Positions 9,221 to 17,798 of a stretch of DNA of 64,000 nucleotides are shown here, piece by piece. The translations under genes and the position numbers were made by a program. The DNA is from an uncultured Clostridia bacterium (GTDB lineage: Bacteria > Bacillota > Clostridia > Christensenellales > UBA1242), in contig CAKVLQ010000002.1 of NCBI GenBank assembly GCA_934757845.1, positions 136,808-200,807 of the forward strand, read 5' to 3'. The first letter of the stretch is position 1. Every line of letters begins with the position of its first letter. The notes under the pieces are model-generated. The model worked only from the letters and a program-made list of their open reading frames with translations, had not been told where the DNA came from and ran no database searches.

Positions 9221-9568
9221 ATGTCTAACAGAATTTTGAAAATTAACAGCGAAATTCAAAAAGAATTATCAAAACTTATTTCTTATAAACTTGAAGACCC
9301 TAGACTTGATGGGGTCTTTGTTTCGGTTTTAGATGTTGACACTTCGCCTGATTTAAGCCATGCAAGAATAAAACTTTCAATTTTTCCAGACAGCAAAAAA
9401 CAGCAAAGTTTTTTTATCATAAAAAACAGCACTCCATTTTTAAGGCGTGAAATTGCAAAAAATGTTAAATTGAGAGTAACTCCTGAACTTGTTTTTGTTT
9501 TGGACGAAGGGGCAACAAACGAACAAAGAATTAATGAACTTTTAAAAGGGATTAAAGATGATAAATAA
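9221..9568 (+). CDS. rbfA: 30S ribosome-binding factor RbfA
   Basis: RbfA is a KH-fold factor for late 30S maturation. The 115-residue protein has typical family segments such as YKLEDPRL, VFVSVLDVDTS and LRREIAKNVKLRVTPEL. A strong TAGGAGAAA precedes the ATG. It follows infB by nine bases and overlaps the next gene by 11 bases, so it is within the same operon. Confidence 0.95.
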   Translation: MSNRILKINSEIQKELSKLISYKLEDPRLDGVFVSVLDVDTSPDLSHARIKLSIFPDSKKQQSFFIIKNSTPFLRREIAKNVKLRVTPELVFVLDEGATNEQRINELLKGIKDDK

Positions 9569-10523
9569 AATTAAAAATTTAATTGACAATTCAAAAAATA
9601 TTGCAATTTTCTTTCATGTTAATCCTGATGGTGATGCGATTGGCTCTGCAAAAGCCCTTAAACACGCTTTAAATGGGCTTAACAAAAAAGTTGTAATTTT
9701 TTCGCAAGACAATATTGAAAAGTTGAGTTTTTTAGATTGTGATGACATCTGTTTAAATATAACAAACGAAAAATTTGACATTGGTTTTGTGCTTGATTGT
9801 GGTGAAATTAAACGAATTGGCACAATGGAAGCAGTTTTGAAAAATTGCAAAAATGTTGTGAATATTGACCATCATCTTAACAATGAAAATTTCACGGAAT
9901 ATAAGATTGTAGACACAAAAGCAAGTTCAACCTGCGAAATTATATATTATTTTTTGAAAGGGCTTAATTTTGAGTTTGATGAAAAAATAAAAATTGCTTT
10001 ATATCTGGGTTTGGCAACTGACAGCGGTTGTTTTATGTATAACATAAACAAAAATATTTATAGTGTTGCAAAAAATTTAAGTGAAGGCATTGAAAGCAAA
10101 ATTGAACAAATGAACTATGAACTTTTTAGAGAAAAAAGTTTTGGCGAAACAAAACTTTTGGGCGTGGCAATCACAAAACTTGAAAGTTATTATTCTGGCA
10201 AACTTGCTATCACTGATATTTTGCAAAAAGACTTAAAAGAATTTGATGTTTCATTAAATTACACTCCCAGCATAGTGTTTTTGCTTTCAGGTCTTAAAAA
10301 CTTTGATGTTATTTGTGTTATTTGCGAAGAAAAATTTGGAGTTTTTAAAGCTGCTTTTAGAAGCAATAAAGTTGATGTTTGTGCTTTGGCACAAAAGTTT
10401 GGTGGCGGTGGGCATAAGTTTGCATCTGGTTGCAAAATTTATGGAAACAAAAACACCGTTAAAAAGAAAATTCTTGAAAAAGTGCAGGAATATTTTGATG
10501 AACGGAATAATAAATGTCTATAA
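9558..10523 (+). CDS. nrnA: DHH-family oligoribonuclease / pAp phosphatase NrnA
   Basis: NrnA degrades short RNAs and dephosphorylates 3'-phosphoadenosine 5'-phosphate. The 321-residue protein has motif HVNPDGDAIGS near residue 21, the DHH motif NIDHHLNN near residue 101, and the DHHA1 substrate-binding motif FGGGGHKFASGC near the C-terminus. Its ATG overlaps the rbfA end and its 3' end overlaps truB, the usual order rbfA-nrnA-truB. Confidence 0.92.
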   Translation: MINKIKNLIDNSKNIAIFFHVNPDGDAIGSAKALKHALNGLNKKVVIFSQDNIEKLSFLDCDDICLNITNEKFDIGFVLDCGEIKRIGTMEAVLKNCKNVVNIDHHLNNENFTEYKIVDTKASSTCEIIYYFLKGLNFEFDEKIKIALYLGLATDSGCFMYNINKNIYSVAKNLSEGIESKIEQMNYELFREKSFGETKLLGVAITKLESYYSGKLAITDILQKDLKEFDVSLNYTPSIVFLLSGLKNFDVICVICEEKFGVFKAAFRSNKVDVCALAQKFGGGGHKFASGCKIYGNKNTVKKKILEKVQEYFDERNNKCL

Positions 10524-11355
10524 ACCAGCAGGAATGTCTAGCAACTTTGTTTTGACAAAACTTAAAAAACAACTTGACATAAAAAAAATGGGGCATTTGG
10601 GAACTCTTGATCCGCTTGCCAGTGGCGTTTTGCCAGTTATGGTAAACAAAGGCACAAAACTTTTTGAATTTTATCTTAACAAAAACAAGGTTTATAGAGC
10701 GGTTTTTTGCTTTGGAAAACAAACCGACACACTTGATAGTGAAGGGAAAGTTATAAAAACTTGTGATTATATTCCAACAAAAGACGAAATTGAAAAGCAA
10801 ATGCAAGTTCTTGTTGGTAAGATTAGTCAAATTCCGCCAAATTTTAGTGCTAAAAACATTAATGGACAGCGTGCTTATGATTTGGCACGAAAAGGTGAAT
10901 CGTTCGAATTAAAGCCAAAAGAAGTTAAAATTTTTGATTTTAAACTGATATCTCAAATTTCAAAAAACAGTTTTTTGTTTGAAATTGCTTGTTCAAGCGG
11001 AACTTATATAAGAAGTTTGGCAAGAGATTTGGGCAATTTAACGGGTTCGTGTGCGTTTATGGGGGCATTAATTAGAACAAAAAGCGGAAATTTTGATATT
11101 TTAGAGTCAACTTTATTCAAAAATTTGACAAAAGAAAATTGTTTTGATAAAATAATAAGGCTTGAAGATTTGCTTGAAAATCAAAAACGAATTGATGTTG
11201 AAGACGAATTTTTTAAGCAAATAACAAATGGTGTTAAGTTGAAAGTGAATTTTGAAGATGCAAAAAATGTTGTGGTTTATTGCAAAAACACTTTAATAGG
11301 CATTGGAAATGTGAAAAATCATTTGCTTTCAATTTCAACGAATTTGCAAAATTAG
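10498..11355 (+). CDS. truB: tRNA pseudouridine-55 synthase TruB
   Basis: TruB makes pseudouridine 55 in the T-loop of tRNA. The 285-residue product starts MNGIINVYKPAGMSS and carries the catalytic motif GTLDPLASGVLPV with the nucleophilic aspartate near residue 37. The ATG at 10498 lies inside nrnA (26-base overlap), which suggests translational coupling; the frame is open further upstream but only as a shadow of nrnA. RibF, a frequent next gene in Bacillus, is not present. Confidence 0.95.
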   Translation: MNGIINVYKPAGMSSNFVLTKLKKQLDIKKMGHLGTLDPLASGVLPVMVNKGTKLFEFYLNKNKVYRAVFCFGKQTDTLDSEGKVIKTCDYIPTKDEIEKQMQVLVGKISQIPPNFSAKNINGQRAYDLARKGESFELKPKEVKIFDFKLISQISKNSFLFEIACSSGTYIRSLARDLGNLTGSCAFMGALIRTKSGNFDILESTLFKNLTKENCFDKIIRLEDLLENQKRIDVEDEFFKQITNGVKLKVNFEDAKNVVVYCKNTLIGIGNVKNHLLSISTNLQN

Positions 11356-11360
11356 GTGTT

Positions 11361-12224
11361 ATGGTAAGATTTGGTCCTAGTGGGAATGATGAACAATTTT
11401 ATAGTGATGGATATTCAAAAACCATTGATGCTTTTGCTTGGGTTAAAAAACTTGGGCTTGAATTGTTTGAATATTCGCTTGGAAACGGAATAACCTTAAA
11501 ACCAGAAACGGCAAAACTTATGGGCATTGAAGCACAAAAACAAGGCATTGAAGTTAGTGTTCATGCACCATATTTCATTAATTTTGCAAACGAAAGTGCC
11601 GAAGCAAGGCAAAAGTCGATAAATTATGTTGTTAATAGTTTAAAACTTTTAGATGCTTTTGATGGCAAAAAACTTGTTGTTCACAGCGGAACAACGCTTG
11701 GAAAGCCAAGAAATGAGGCTTTAAAAATTTTGTATGAAGGCTATGATGCACTTTTGAACGAAATTTATAAACAAAACCTTAATAACTTTTTTATTTGCCC
11801 AGAAACTATGGGGAAATATTCGCAAATTGGAAGTTATGAAGAAATTGTTGACCTTTGCAAACTCGATAAATGTTTAATTCCAACTTTTGATTTTGGGCAC
11901 ATTAATTGTGTTATGCAGGGTGGGCTTAAAACCGAAGATGACTTTAAAAAAATTATTGATTATGCAATGGATAATTTGGGAGAGTTTAAAACAAACAGTT
12001 TGCACATACATTTTTCAAAAATTGCCTATACGGATAAAGGCGAACTTAAACATCTTGATTTGTCAAGCACCGAGTTTGGTCCTGATTTTGAAAAATTAGC
12101 ACGGGTTATAAAAGAATATAACCTTAATCCAACAGTTATTTGTGAGTCTAAGGGAAAAATGGCAACTGACGCCCTTATACTTAAAAATATATATTATAAT
12201 TTAGGAGGAGAAAATAAATGTTAA
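11361..12224 (+). CDS. nfo: Endonuclease IV-like TIM-barrel enzyme
   Basis: Endonuclease IV cleaves DNA at abasic sites. The 287-residue protein has the AP endonuclease 2 pattern with metal-ligand motifs in order: HAPYFIN, HSG, CPETMGK, FDFGHIN, LHIHFSK and CESKG. This matches the three-zinc site of Nfo. The ATG at 11361 follows a weak GGTG five bases after truB ends. The stop overlaps the efp start by seven bases. Its insertion between truB and efp is not the Bacillus order. Confidence 0.85.
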   Translation: MVRFGPSGNDEQFYSDGYSKTIDAFAWVKKLGLELFEYSLGNGITLKPETAKLMGIEAQKQGIEVSVHAPYFINFANESAEARQKSINYVVNSLKLLDAFDGKKLVVHSGTTLGKPRNEALKILYEGYDALLNEIYKQNLNNFFICPETMGKYSQIGSYEEIVDLCKLDKCLIPTFDFGHINCVMQGGLKTEDDFKKIIDYAMDNLGEFKTNSLHIHFSKIAYTDKGELKHLDLSSTEFGPDFEKLARVIKEYNLNPTVICESKGKMATDALILKNIYYNLGGENKC

Positions 12225-12772
12225 CAGCAGATGTAAAAGTTGGAACAACTTTTGAATGGGAGGGAAAACTTTATCAAGCGATTGAATGGCAACATGTTTG
12301 CCAACCAAGGCTTGCCGCTTTTATTCGTGGAAAAATCAAGAACATTGAAACAGGTCAAGTTATTGAAAGAAACTTTAAAACCAATGAAAAAGTTGAAGCC
12401 GTTCAAGTTGAAAGAAAAGAAATGCAATATCTTTATAATGATGGCGAAATTTATTATTTCATGGACCCAGAAACTTATGAACAACTTCCAGTTAATGCAA
12501 AAGATTGCAGTGCAATTTTTGATTATTTAATGGACGGATTAATGTGCACAGTTGTTTCAGCAAGTGGCAAAATTATTTCGGTTGAACCACCACTTTTTGT
12601 TGAACTTGAAATTGTTGAATGTGACCCAGCAGTTGCAGGAAACACAGCAACAAGTGCTTCAAAAATGGCAAAAGTTGAAACAGGCAAAGAACTTCGTGTT
12701 CCTTTGTTTGTAAACAATCACGACAGAATTAGAATTGACACCAGAACTGGCGAATATATGGAAAGAGTTTAG
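12218..12772 (+). CDS. efp: Elongation factor P with an Arg loop tip
   Basis: EF-P relieves ribosome stalling at polyproline. The 184-residue protein has three OB-like domains and the C-terminal signature region ending GEYMERV. The ribosome-binding site AGGAGGAG is strong. At the domain I loop, where most EF-Ps read HVKPGKGAAFVR, this protein reads HVCQPRLAAFIR: the normally modified lysine is replaced by Arg31. Known Arg-type EF-Ps are rhamnosylated by EarP, but no earP is visible here. Two terminators follow. Confidence 0.95.
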   Translation: MLTADVKVGTTFEWEGKLYQAIEWQHVCQPRLAAFIRGKIKNIETGQVIERNFKTNEKVEAVQVERKEMQYLYNDGEIYYFMDPETYEQLPVNAKDCSAIFDYLMDGLMCTVVSASGKIISVEPPLFVELEIVECDPAVAGNTATSASKMAKVETGKELRVPLFVNNHDRIRIDTRTGEYMERV

Positions 12773-12796
12773 TTTTTTGGCTTAAAAATTTTAACG

Positions 12797-12833
12797 AAAA
12801 CACAAGAAAAATGTTATCTTGTGTTTTTTATTT
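12797..12833 (+). terminator. Intrinsic terminator after efp (first)
   Basis: An 11-bp perfect stem, AAAACACAAGA (12797-12807) with TCTTGTGTTTT (12817-12827), has a nine-base loop and runs into T-rich sequence. It ends the rimP-efp operon. Confidence 0.85.
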
Positions 12834-12859
12834 GCGGGTAGTAATATCCGCATTTTTTT
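12834..12859 (+). terminator. Intrinsic terminator after efp (second)
   Basis: GCGGGTA (12834-12840) pairs with TATCCGC (12845-12851) around GTAA, one pair being G-U, followed by seven Ts. It directly follows the first terminator, insulating spoIIIA from upstream transcription. Confidence 0.8.
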
Positions 12860-12896
12860 ATTAATATTGTATATTAAATAAAAGGAATGGTGGTTT

Positions 12897-13811
12897 ATGT
12901 TAAGCAAGATTTTGCCAACAGATTTGTTTGAACTTTTAAGCAAAACAATAAAATATAACTTTTTGTTTGAAATAAGACTTAGGCTTTCAAAACCAATAGT
13001 TATAAACTATGGCAATAAATTTTATTTTTTAAGCCCAGAAGGTTTAACAAACGATGAAGAAAATGCAATTATTTGCTCTAAAAGTTTAATTGACAGTGTT
13101 GTTTTGAAGGCAAGTAATTATTCATTATATTCAGTTAATGAAGAAATAAAAAGGGGTTTTATAACTTTAAATACGGGCATAAGAATTGGGCTTTGTGGCG
13201 AAGTGGTTGAAGATATGGGGGTTATTAAAACAATTAAGAATTTTAATAGTCTTAACATTAGATTTCCGCACGAAGTTAGAAATTGCAGTTTGAATGCATT
13301 AAATTATATTATTGATGCTGGACAAGTTTTGAACACTTTGGTAATTTCAAGCCCTGGTGCTGGCAAAACAACCTTTATAAGAGATTTATGCTATCAAATT
13401 GGAAAAAGGAATTATCCGCTTAATTTGCTTATTTTGGACGAAAGAAATGAAATTGCAAGCCTAAATAATGGAGAACCTTCAATGGACGTTGGGAAATTTA
13501 CGGATATATATCAATTTTCAAACAAAAAAATGGGCTTTGAAAATGGGATACGCTCGATGAACCCAAATGTTATTATAACTGACGAGATTTCGACCAAAGA
13601 AGATGTGGATAGTTTGATTTTGGCATCAAACAGCGGAATTAATATTATTGCAACAACCCATGCAAAAGATATAACCGACCTTAAAGAAAAAAAATTGTTT
13701 AATGAAATTCTAACAAAAAAAGTTTTTAAGCGATATGTGGTTTTAAGCGCAAAAAATGGCGCAGGAACGCTTGAAGGCTTGTTTGACGAGAATTTGATAA
13801 GGCTTGCATGA
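12897..13811 (+). CDS. spoIIIAA: Stage III sporulation protein AA (ATPase)
   Basis: SpoIIIAA is the secretion-type ATPase of the SpoIIIA-SpoIIQ channel joining mother cell and forespore. The 304-residue protein has Walker A SSPGAGKTTFIRD near residue 152 and Walker B-like LLILDERNE. It is the first gene of a complete AA-AH set. The ATG follows GGAATGGTGG. Known spoIIIA operons are sigma-E dependent; no convincing sigma-E promoter could be picked out by eye here. Confidence 0.95.
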   Translation: MLSKILPTDLFELLSKTIKYNFLFEIRLRLSKPIVINYGNKFYFLSPEGLTNDEENAIICSKSLIDSVVLKASNYSLYSVNEEIKRGFITLNTGIRIGLCGEVVEDMGVIKTIKNFNSLNIRFPHEVRNCSLNALNYIIDAGQVLNTLVISSPGAGKTTFIRDLCYQIGKRNYPLNLLILDERNEIASLNNGEPSMDVGKFTDIYQFSNKKMGFENGIRSMNPNVIITDEISTKEDVDSLILASNSGINIIATTHAKDITDLKEKKLFNEILTKKVFKRYVVLSAKNGAGTLEGLFDENLIRLA

Positions 13812-14278
13812 AAACTTTAATTTTGGGGCTAATTTTCGCTTCTATAAGTTTCATGGGTTATAAGGTTGGTGATAGATATAGGCAAAAAGAAAAATTTTAT
13901 TATGAATTTAAAACATTTTTGATTTATCTTAAAAGTGAAATTGGTTTTTTTAAAAAAGACATTGTTCAAATTGTTGAAAACTATCAAACAAAAAACAAAA
14001 ATCTTTGTCTTCTGCTTAATAATTTTGGTGAATTTCTTAATGGGGAAAAGGCAAAAAATCTTGATATTTTAAGTTTGGAAGAAAATTTGAATTTGCATAA
14101 GTTTTTTGAAGGACTTGGAAAAAGTGATTGCGACAGTCAAAAGGAATATATTGAAAAAAATCTTGAAATTTTTGAAACCGTGCTAAATGATGCTAAACAG
14201 AAAAATCAAAAACAGGGTAATATGTTCAAAAAATTGTCAATTTTGGTGGGTATTTTGGTGTGTATTATTCTAATTTAA
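13808..14278 (+). CDS. spoIIIAB: Stage III sporulation protein AB
   Basis: SpoIIIAB is a membrane-anchored GspF-like component of the spoIIIA channel. The 156-residue protein has an N-terminal hydrophobic segment, the conserved GYKVGDRYRQKEKF region near residue 17, and a C-terminal membrane helix. It overlaps spoIIIAA by four bases (ATGA). A 55-bp repeat separates it from spoIIIAC, which is unusual because these genes are normally tightly packed. Confidence 0.9.
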   Translation: MKTLILGLIFASISFMGYKVGDRYRQKEKFYYEFKTFLIYLKSEIGFFKKDIVQIVENYQTKNKNLCLLLNNFGEFLNGEKAKNLDILSLEENLNLHKFFEGLGKSDCDSQKEYIEKNLEIFETVLNDAKQKNQKQGNMFKKLSILVGILVCIILI

Positions 14279-14280
14279 AG

Positions 14281-14335
14281 TTTGCATAGTATTATGCATA
14301 GTGCTATGCAAACATACTATGCAAATACTATGCAA
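14281..14335 (+). repeat. 55-bp CTATGCAAA-type repeat, copy A (inside spoIIIA operon)
   Basis: This block is made of repeated nonamers: TTTGCATAG at its left end, an ATGCATAG palindrome, then CTATGCAAA-type units in the opposite direction. It is identical over all 55 bases to the reverse complement of 32160-32214. It fills the gap between spoIIIAB and spoIIIAC and ends just before the spoIIIAC ribosome site. Confidence 0.9.
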
Positions 14336-14346
14336 AAGGAGTGTTG

Positions 14347-14544
14347 ATGGGTGTTGAGATAATTTTTAAAATAGCGGGCGTTGGAATTTTGACAGCGGTG
14401 GTTAATCAGGTTTTGAAATATGCAGGTAAAGACGAAATTGCAACATTTTCAACCTTGGCGGGGCTTATTATTGTGCTTTTGATGGTTGTTAAACTGATAA
14501 ATGAGTTGTTTTCGACTGTTAAAAATTTGTTTACATTGTTTTGA
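14347..14544 (+). CDS. spoIIIAC: Stage III sporulation protein AC
   Basis: A 65-residue two-helix membrane protein of the SpoIIIA complex, close to the usual 65-68 residues. It shows the family segment FKIAGVGILTAVVNQVLK followed by a GKDE turn and a second helix. The ATG at 14347 is chosen because AAAGGAG lies about six bases upstream; a GTG at 14341 would be too close to that site. Confidence 0.92.
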   Translation: MGVEIIFKIAGVGILTAVVNQVLKYAGKDEIATFSTLAGLIIVLLMVVKLINELFSTVKNLFTLF

Positions 14545-14557
14545 TTAAGGAGTTTTT

Positions 14558-14944
14558 GTGGAAATAGTTAAAATTATAATTATAGGAGTTGTAACAAGCA
14601 TTGCAACAATAGTTTTAAAGCAATTTAAGCCTGATACTGCAATTTTGGCTTCTCTTGCGGGCGGAATTATAATTTTGATTAGTTTGGTTAACTATTTGGG
14701 GCAGATTGTGGGGCAATTTGCACAAATTGTTAATAAAACAAACATTGATTTTTCGTTGTTTTCTAGTGTTTTAAAGATTGTTGGCGTTGGATATTTAACC
14801 GAATTTGGGGCAAATATTTGCCAAGATGCGGGCAATAGTTCGGTTGCAGATAAGGTTTTGCTTGCTGGTAAGATAATAATTTTGTGTTTAGCACTTCCAA
14901 TAGTGAGTTCTATGCTTACAACCATAATGGGGATAATAAAATGA
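14558..14944 (+). CDS. spoIIIAD: Stage III sporulation protein AD
   Basis: A 128-residue membrane protein with about four hydrophobic segments, typical of SpoIIIAD. It starts at a GTG with AAGGAG before it. Conserved features include LKQFKPDTAILASLAGG in the first half and the GYLTEFGANICQDAG segment near residue 90. Its TGA overlaps the ATG of spoIIIAE. Confidence 0.92.
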   Translation: MEIVKIIIIGVVTSIATIVLKQFKPDTAILASLAGGIIILISLVNYLGQIVGQFAQIVNKTNIDFSLFSSVLKIVGVGYLTEFGANICQDAGNSSVADKVLLAGKIIILCLALPIVSSMLTTIMGIIK

Positions 14945-16137
14945 AAAAGCGAATAATTGTTATTTTTTTTGTGGTGATTATTGCGTCTTTTGCTTTTGTT
15001 TGTTTTTCTGGAACTAATAGACTGGAAACCCTTTCAAGCACAATATCGATTGAAGAAGATTTGAAAAACCAAACTGATGAAGGGCTTAATTATTTTGATT
15101 TTTCTGAACTTGATAAGGCGCTTAAAGAACTTGAAAATTTTAAGGGCTTTGGTGCAAAAAGTTTTGTTGAAAAAGTTAAAGCATTAATTGGGGGCGAATA
15201 TAGTTTAAATTTTAAAGACTTGGTTTCATTTGTTTCGTCAACATTTTTATCAGATTTTAAAAAACTTTTGCCACTTTTGGCGTTAATTTTTGCCTTGGCG
15301 ATTTTGTCTAACATTGTTGGAAATTTTAGGGGTAAAACCAACAAAAATCTTTCTAATGTTGTGCATTTTGTGTGTTATTCGGCGGTGATTATTATTGTTT
15401 GTGCATCGGTTACAAATTTGGTTAATATAACCACGCAAACAATAAATTCTATGCAAAATCAAATGCAAGTTATTTTCCCAATAGTGCTAACGCTTATGGC
15501 ATCAGTTGGAAACACAGTTAGTGTGGGAATTTATCAACCAATAATGTCGCTTTTGTCTGGGCTTATTATTAATGTTTTCAGTTTTGTGGTTCTGCCAATT
15601 TTTTTGGTAAGTTTTGTTGTTTCGGTTGTTGGAAATTTGTCTAATAATGTTAAACTTAACAAATTTTCAAGTTTGCTTAATGATGTTTTTAAGTGGGTTA
15701 TTGGTGTTGTGTTCACGGTTTTTACTGGTGTTATGGCAATAAAAGGTATTAGTGCGGGAAGTTTTGATAGCGTGTCTATACGAACAACCAAATATGCTTT
15801 AAAAACTTATATTCCGCTTGTTGGTGGCTATTTAAGTGATGGATTTAATCTTATAATGGCAAGTTCGGTTTTGATAAAAAATGCTGTTGGAACGGCTGGA
15901 TTACTTCTTATTTTTTTGTCAATTCTTTCACCAATTATCACTATCTTGGTGTTTAAATGGTCGCTTCATTTGTTGTCTAGCGTGCTTGAACCTTTAATGG
16001 ATAATAAAATTTCTAACTTTTTGTTTTCGGTTTCAAAAGCAATTAATATGCTTATTGCTTCAATTTTGTGCGTTGCGTTGATGTATTTAATTTCGGTTGG
16101 ACTTTTGATGACTTCTGGAAATATTTATTGGGGGTAA
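14941..16137 (+). CDS. spoIIIAE: Stage III sporulation protein AE
   Basis: SpoIIIAE is the large polytopic membrane subunit of the SpoIIIA channel. The 398-residue protein has an N-terminal signal-like helix (about 5-22), a hydrophilic region, then about seven membrane segments. The ATG at 14941 overlaps the spoIIIAD stop (ATGA), the expected coupling; an upstream in-frame start would overlap spoIIIAD by about 60 bases. Confidence 0.93.
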   Translation: MKKRIIVIFFVVIIASFAFVCFSGTNRLETLSSTISIEEDLKNQTDEGLNYFDFSELDKALKELENFKGFGAKSFVEKVKALIGGEYSLNFKDLVSFVSSTFLSDFKKLLPLLALIFALAILSNIVGNFRGKTNKNLSNVVHFVCYSAVIIIVCASVTNLVNITTQTINSMQNQMQVIFPIVLTLMASVGNTVSVGIYQPIMSLLSGLIINVFSFVVLPIFLVSFVVSVVGNLSNNVKLNKFSSLLNDVFKWVIGVVFTVFTGVMAIKGISAGSFDSVSIRTTKYALKTYIPLVGGYLSDGFNLIMASSVLIKNAVGTAGLLLIFLSILSPIITILVFKWSLHLLSSVLEPLMDNKISNFLFSVSKAINMLIASILCVALMYLISVGLLMTSGNIYWG

Positions 16138-16138
16138 T

Positions 16139-16630
16139 ATGGGTGCGGTATATTCTTGGCTTTTGTCGGTTGTTGGCATTGTTTTGATTGGTGTTTTGGT
16201 AGATTTGATTTTGCCGGAAGGCGAAATGCAAAAATATATAAAAGCAATTTTTTCCATTATTGTTGTGTTTGTTATGATTAATCCTATTATTAAAATTGAT
16301 TTGAGCAAAGTTGATTTGAATCAGTTTGTTTATAACGATAAATCGGTGTCGGTTAATGAAAATTATTTGAAAAATTATAACAAAGCATATAAGCAAAGTT
16401 TGGAAAAATCTTGTGAAGTCAGGCTTGAATATTCGGGGTTTTTGAATGTTGATGTTGAAATAAGTTTGAATTTGTCGACAACAAAATTTGAAATTGAAAA
16501 AGTTTATGCTAATTTGAAAAATTTAGTAATTAACAATAATGGGGTGCATATAGATAAATATCAAGAAATAAAATCAATTATTATTTCTTGCCTTGGGGTG
16601 GAAGAAAGTAAGGTGGTGATAAGTGAGTGA
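16139..16630 (+). CDS. spoIIIAF: Stage III sporulation protein AF
   Basis: SpoIIIAF carries two N-terminal membrane helices (about 5-28 and 35-52), the family motif LPEGEMQKYIKAIFSIIV between them, and a ring-building-type extracytoplasmic domain with weak conservation. The length of 163 residues is shorter than the 200 or so of B. subtilis. It starts two bases after spoIIIAE stops and overlaps spoIIIAG. Confidence 0.88.
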   Translation: MGAVYSWLLSVVGIVLIGVLVDLILPEGEMQKYIKAIFSIIVVFVMINPIIKIDLSKVDLNQFVYNDKSVSVNENYLKNYNKAYKQSLEKSCEVRLEYSGFLNVDVEISLNLSTTKFEIEKVYANLKNLVINNNGVHIDKYQEIKSIIISCLGVEESKVVISE

Positions 16631-17210
16631 AAATAAGAAAGAATCAAAACTGATGGACAACTTGTTTAAATTGCCGTTTTTAAAAAAACTTAAAAATATT
16701 AAGCATATTGAAATTTATGTTTGCATAATATTTATTAGTCTTTTGCTTGTCATCTACTTTATAAATTTCAGCCCACAAAAAACAAGCAAAACATCATCGG
16801 TTGAATCAAGCGATACAAACGAAATTGGCTTTGTGTCTTCGCTTGAATATTCAAAAAATTTGGAGGACAAGCTTAAAACTGTGCTATCAAACTTAAAAGG
16901 CGTGAAAAATGTTCAAGTTTTGGTTAGTGTTTCAAGTGGCGGTGAGATTGTTATTGCAAACAATGTTGAAGAGAAAACAAGTTTTGAAGACGATGGAAAA
17001 AAGGTAACAGTAATAAAAACTCCAATTATTGTTACCGAGAATGGGACAAGCAAGCCAATTATTTTAATGGAAGTTTTGCCCAAAGTTAATGGGGTCATTG
17101 TGGTTGCAAGTGGTGCAGAAGATGTAAATGTTAAACTTAACATCTATAAAGCCATTGAAGCAATAATATCAATTCCAAGCGAAAACATACAAGTTTTTGC
17201 GGGAAAATAA
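16623..17210 (+). CDS. spoIIIAG: Stage III sporulation protein AG
   Basis: SpoIIIAG forms a large ring in the mother-cell membrane through a ring-building motif domain. The 195-residue protein has a single membrane helix at about residues 30-49 and an extracytoplasmic domain that includes LEDKLKTVLSNLKGVKNVQV and GVIVVASGAEDVNV, both typical. It starts at GTG within the spoIIIAF end. Confidence 0.92.
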   Translation: MSENKKESKLMDNLFKLPFLKKLKNIKHIEIYVCIIFISLLLVIYFINFSPQKTSKTSSVESSDTNEIGFVSSLEYSKNLEDKLKTVLSNLKGVKNVQVLVSVSSGGEIVIANNVEEKTSFEDDGKKVTVIKTPIIVTENGTSKPIILMEVLPKVNGVIVVASGAEDVNVKLNIYKAIEAIISIPSENIQVFAGK

Positions 17211-17223
17211 AAGGAGAGGAATT

Positions 17224-17697
17224 ATGAGTAAAAAGAAAAAAATTATTATTTTAAGCGTAATGTTATGTTTGCTTATTGTTACAGGGGTTTTGAATGTTGT
17301 TTTGAATAACAATTTGTCAACTTCGCCAACAACAACTACGGTAACCACTGGAAACTTTTTTGTAACTTATCGAACAGATAGACAATCAACACGGGACCAA
17401 GAATTATTATATTATGATGCAATTTTGAGCAGTGAAACAGCAAGTGCAGATTCTAAAAACCTTGCAGAAAGCAAAAAATTAAGTTTGATTGCAGCAATGG
17501 AAACAGAACTTGTTACTGAAGGCTTAATAAAAGCACAAGGCTTTGAAGATTGTGTTGTTACAACTTCGGCAAATTCTGTTAATGTTATTGTAAAATGTGG
17601 CGAACTTGGAAAAAGTGAAGTTAAAAAAATATTTAATATCGTAAAAGAGCAAACTGGCAAAGATTTTGACAATATTAAGGTTATTCCTATTGAATAA
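17224..17697 (+). CDS. spoIIIAH: Stage III sporulation protein AH
   Basis: SpoIIIAH has an N-terminal membrane helix (about 7-27) and an extracytoplasmic domain that binds forespore SpoIIQ across the septal space. The 157-residue protein is shorter than the B. subtilis 218. The ATG at 17224 follows AAAGGAGAGG. Conserved end-segment: QGFEDCVVTTSANSVNVIVK. A terminator closes the operon. Confidence 0.9.
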   Translation: MSKKKKIIILSVMLCLLIVTGVLNVVLNNNLSTSPTTTTVTTGNFFVTYRTDRQSTRDQELLYYDAILSSETASADSKNLAESKKLSLIAAMETELVTEGLIKAQGFEDCVVTTSANSVNVIVKCGELGKSEVKKIFNIVKEQTGKDFDNIKVIPIE

Positions 17698-17702
17698 TAA
17701 AC

Positions 17703-17728
17703 AAAAAGTGGTGAAATCCACTTTTTTT
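17703..17728 (+). terminator. Intrinsic terminator after spoIIIAH
   Basis: AAAAAGTGG (17703-17711) pairs with CCACTTTTT (17718-17726) around a six-base loop, followed by further Ts. It ends the spoIIIA operon two bases before the -35 box of the next promoter. Confidence 0.9.
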
Positions 17729-17729
17729 A

Positions 17730-17759
17730 TTGACAAAAGATTTGTTAATCTATTATAAT
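17730..17759 (+). promoter_or_regulatory. Sigma-A promoter for asp23-nusB-xseAB
   Basis: A perfect TTGACA (17730-17735) and a perfect TATAAT (17754-17759) are separated by 18 bases. Transcription would begin near 17766, about 33 bases before the first gene. Confidence 0.8.
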
Positions 17760-17798
17760 TTAATATAATTTATTTAATAATAGTTTAAGGGGAATAAA

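Noticed and set aside
14281..14335. Possible CRISPR array
   Set aside because: The repeated units are 9-10 bases, partly inverted and separated by only a few bases; there are no spacers of regular length and no cas genes.
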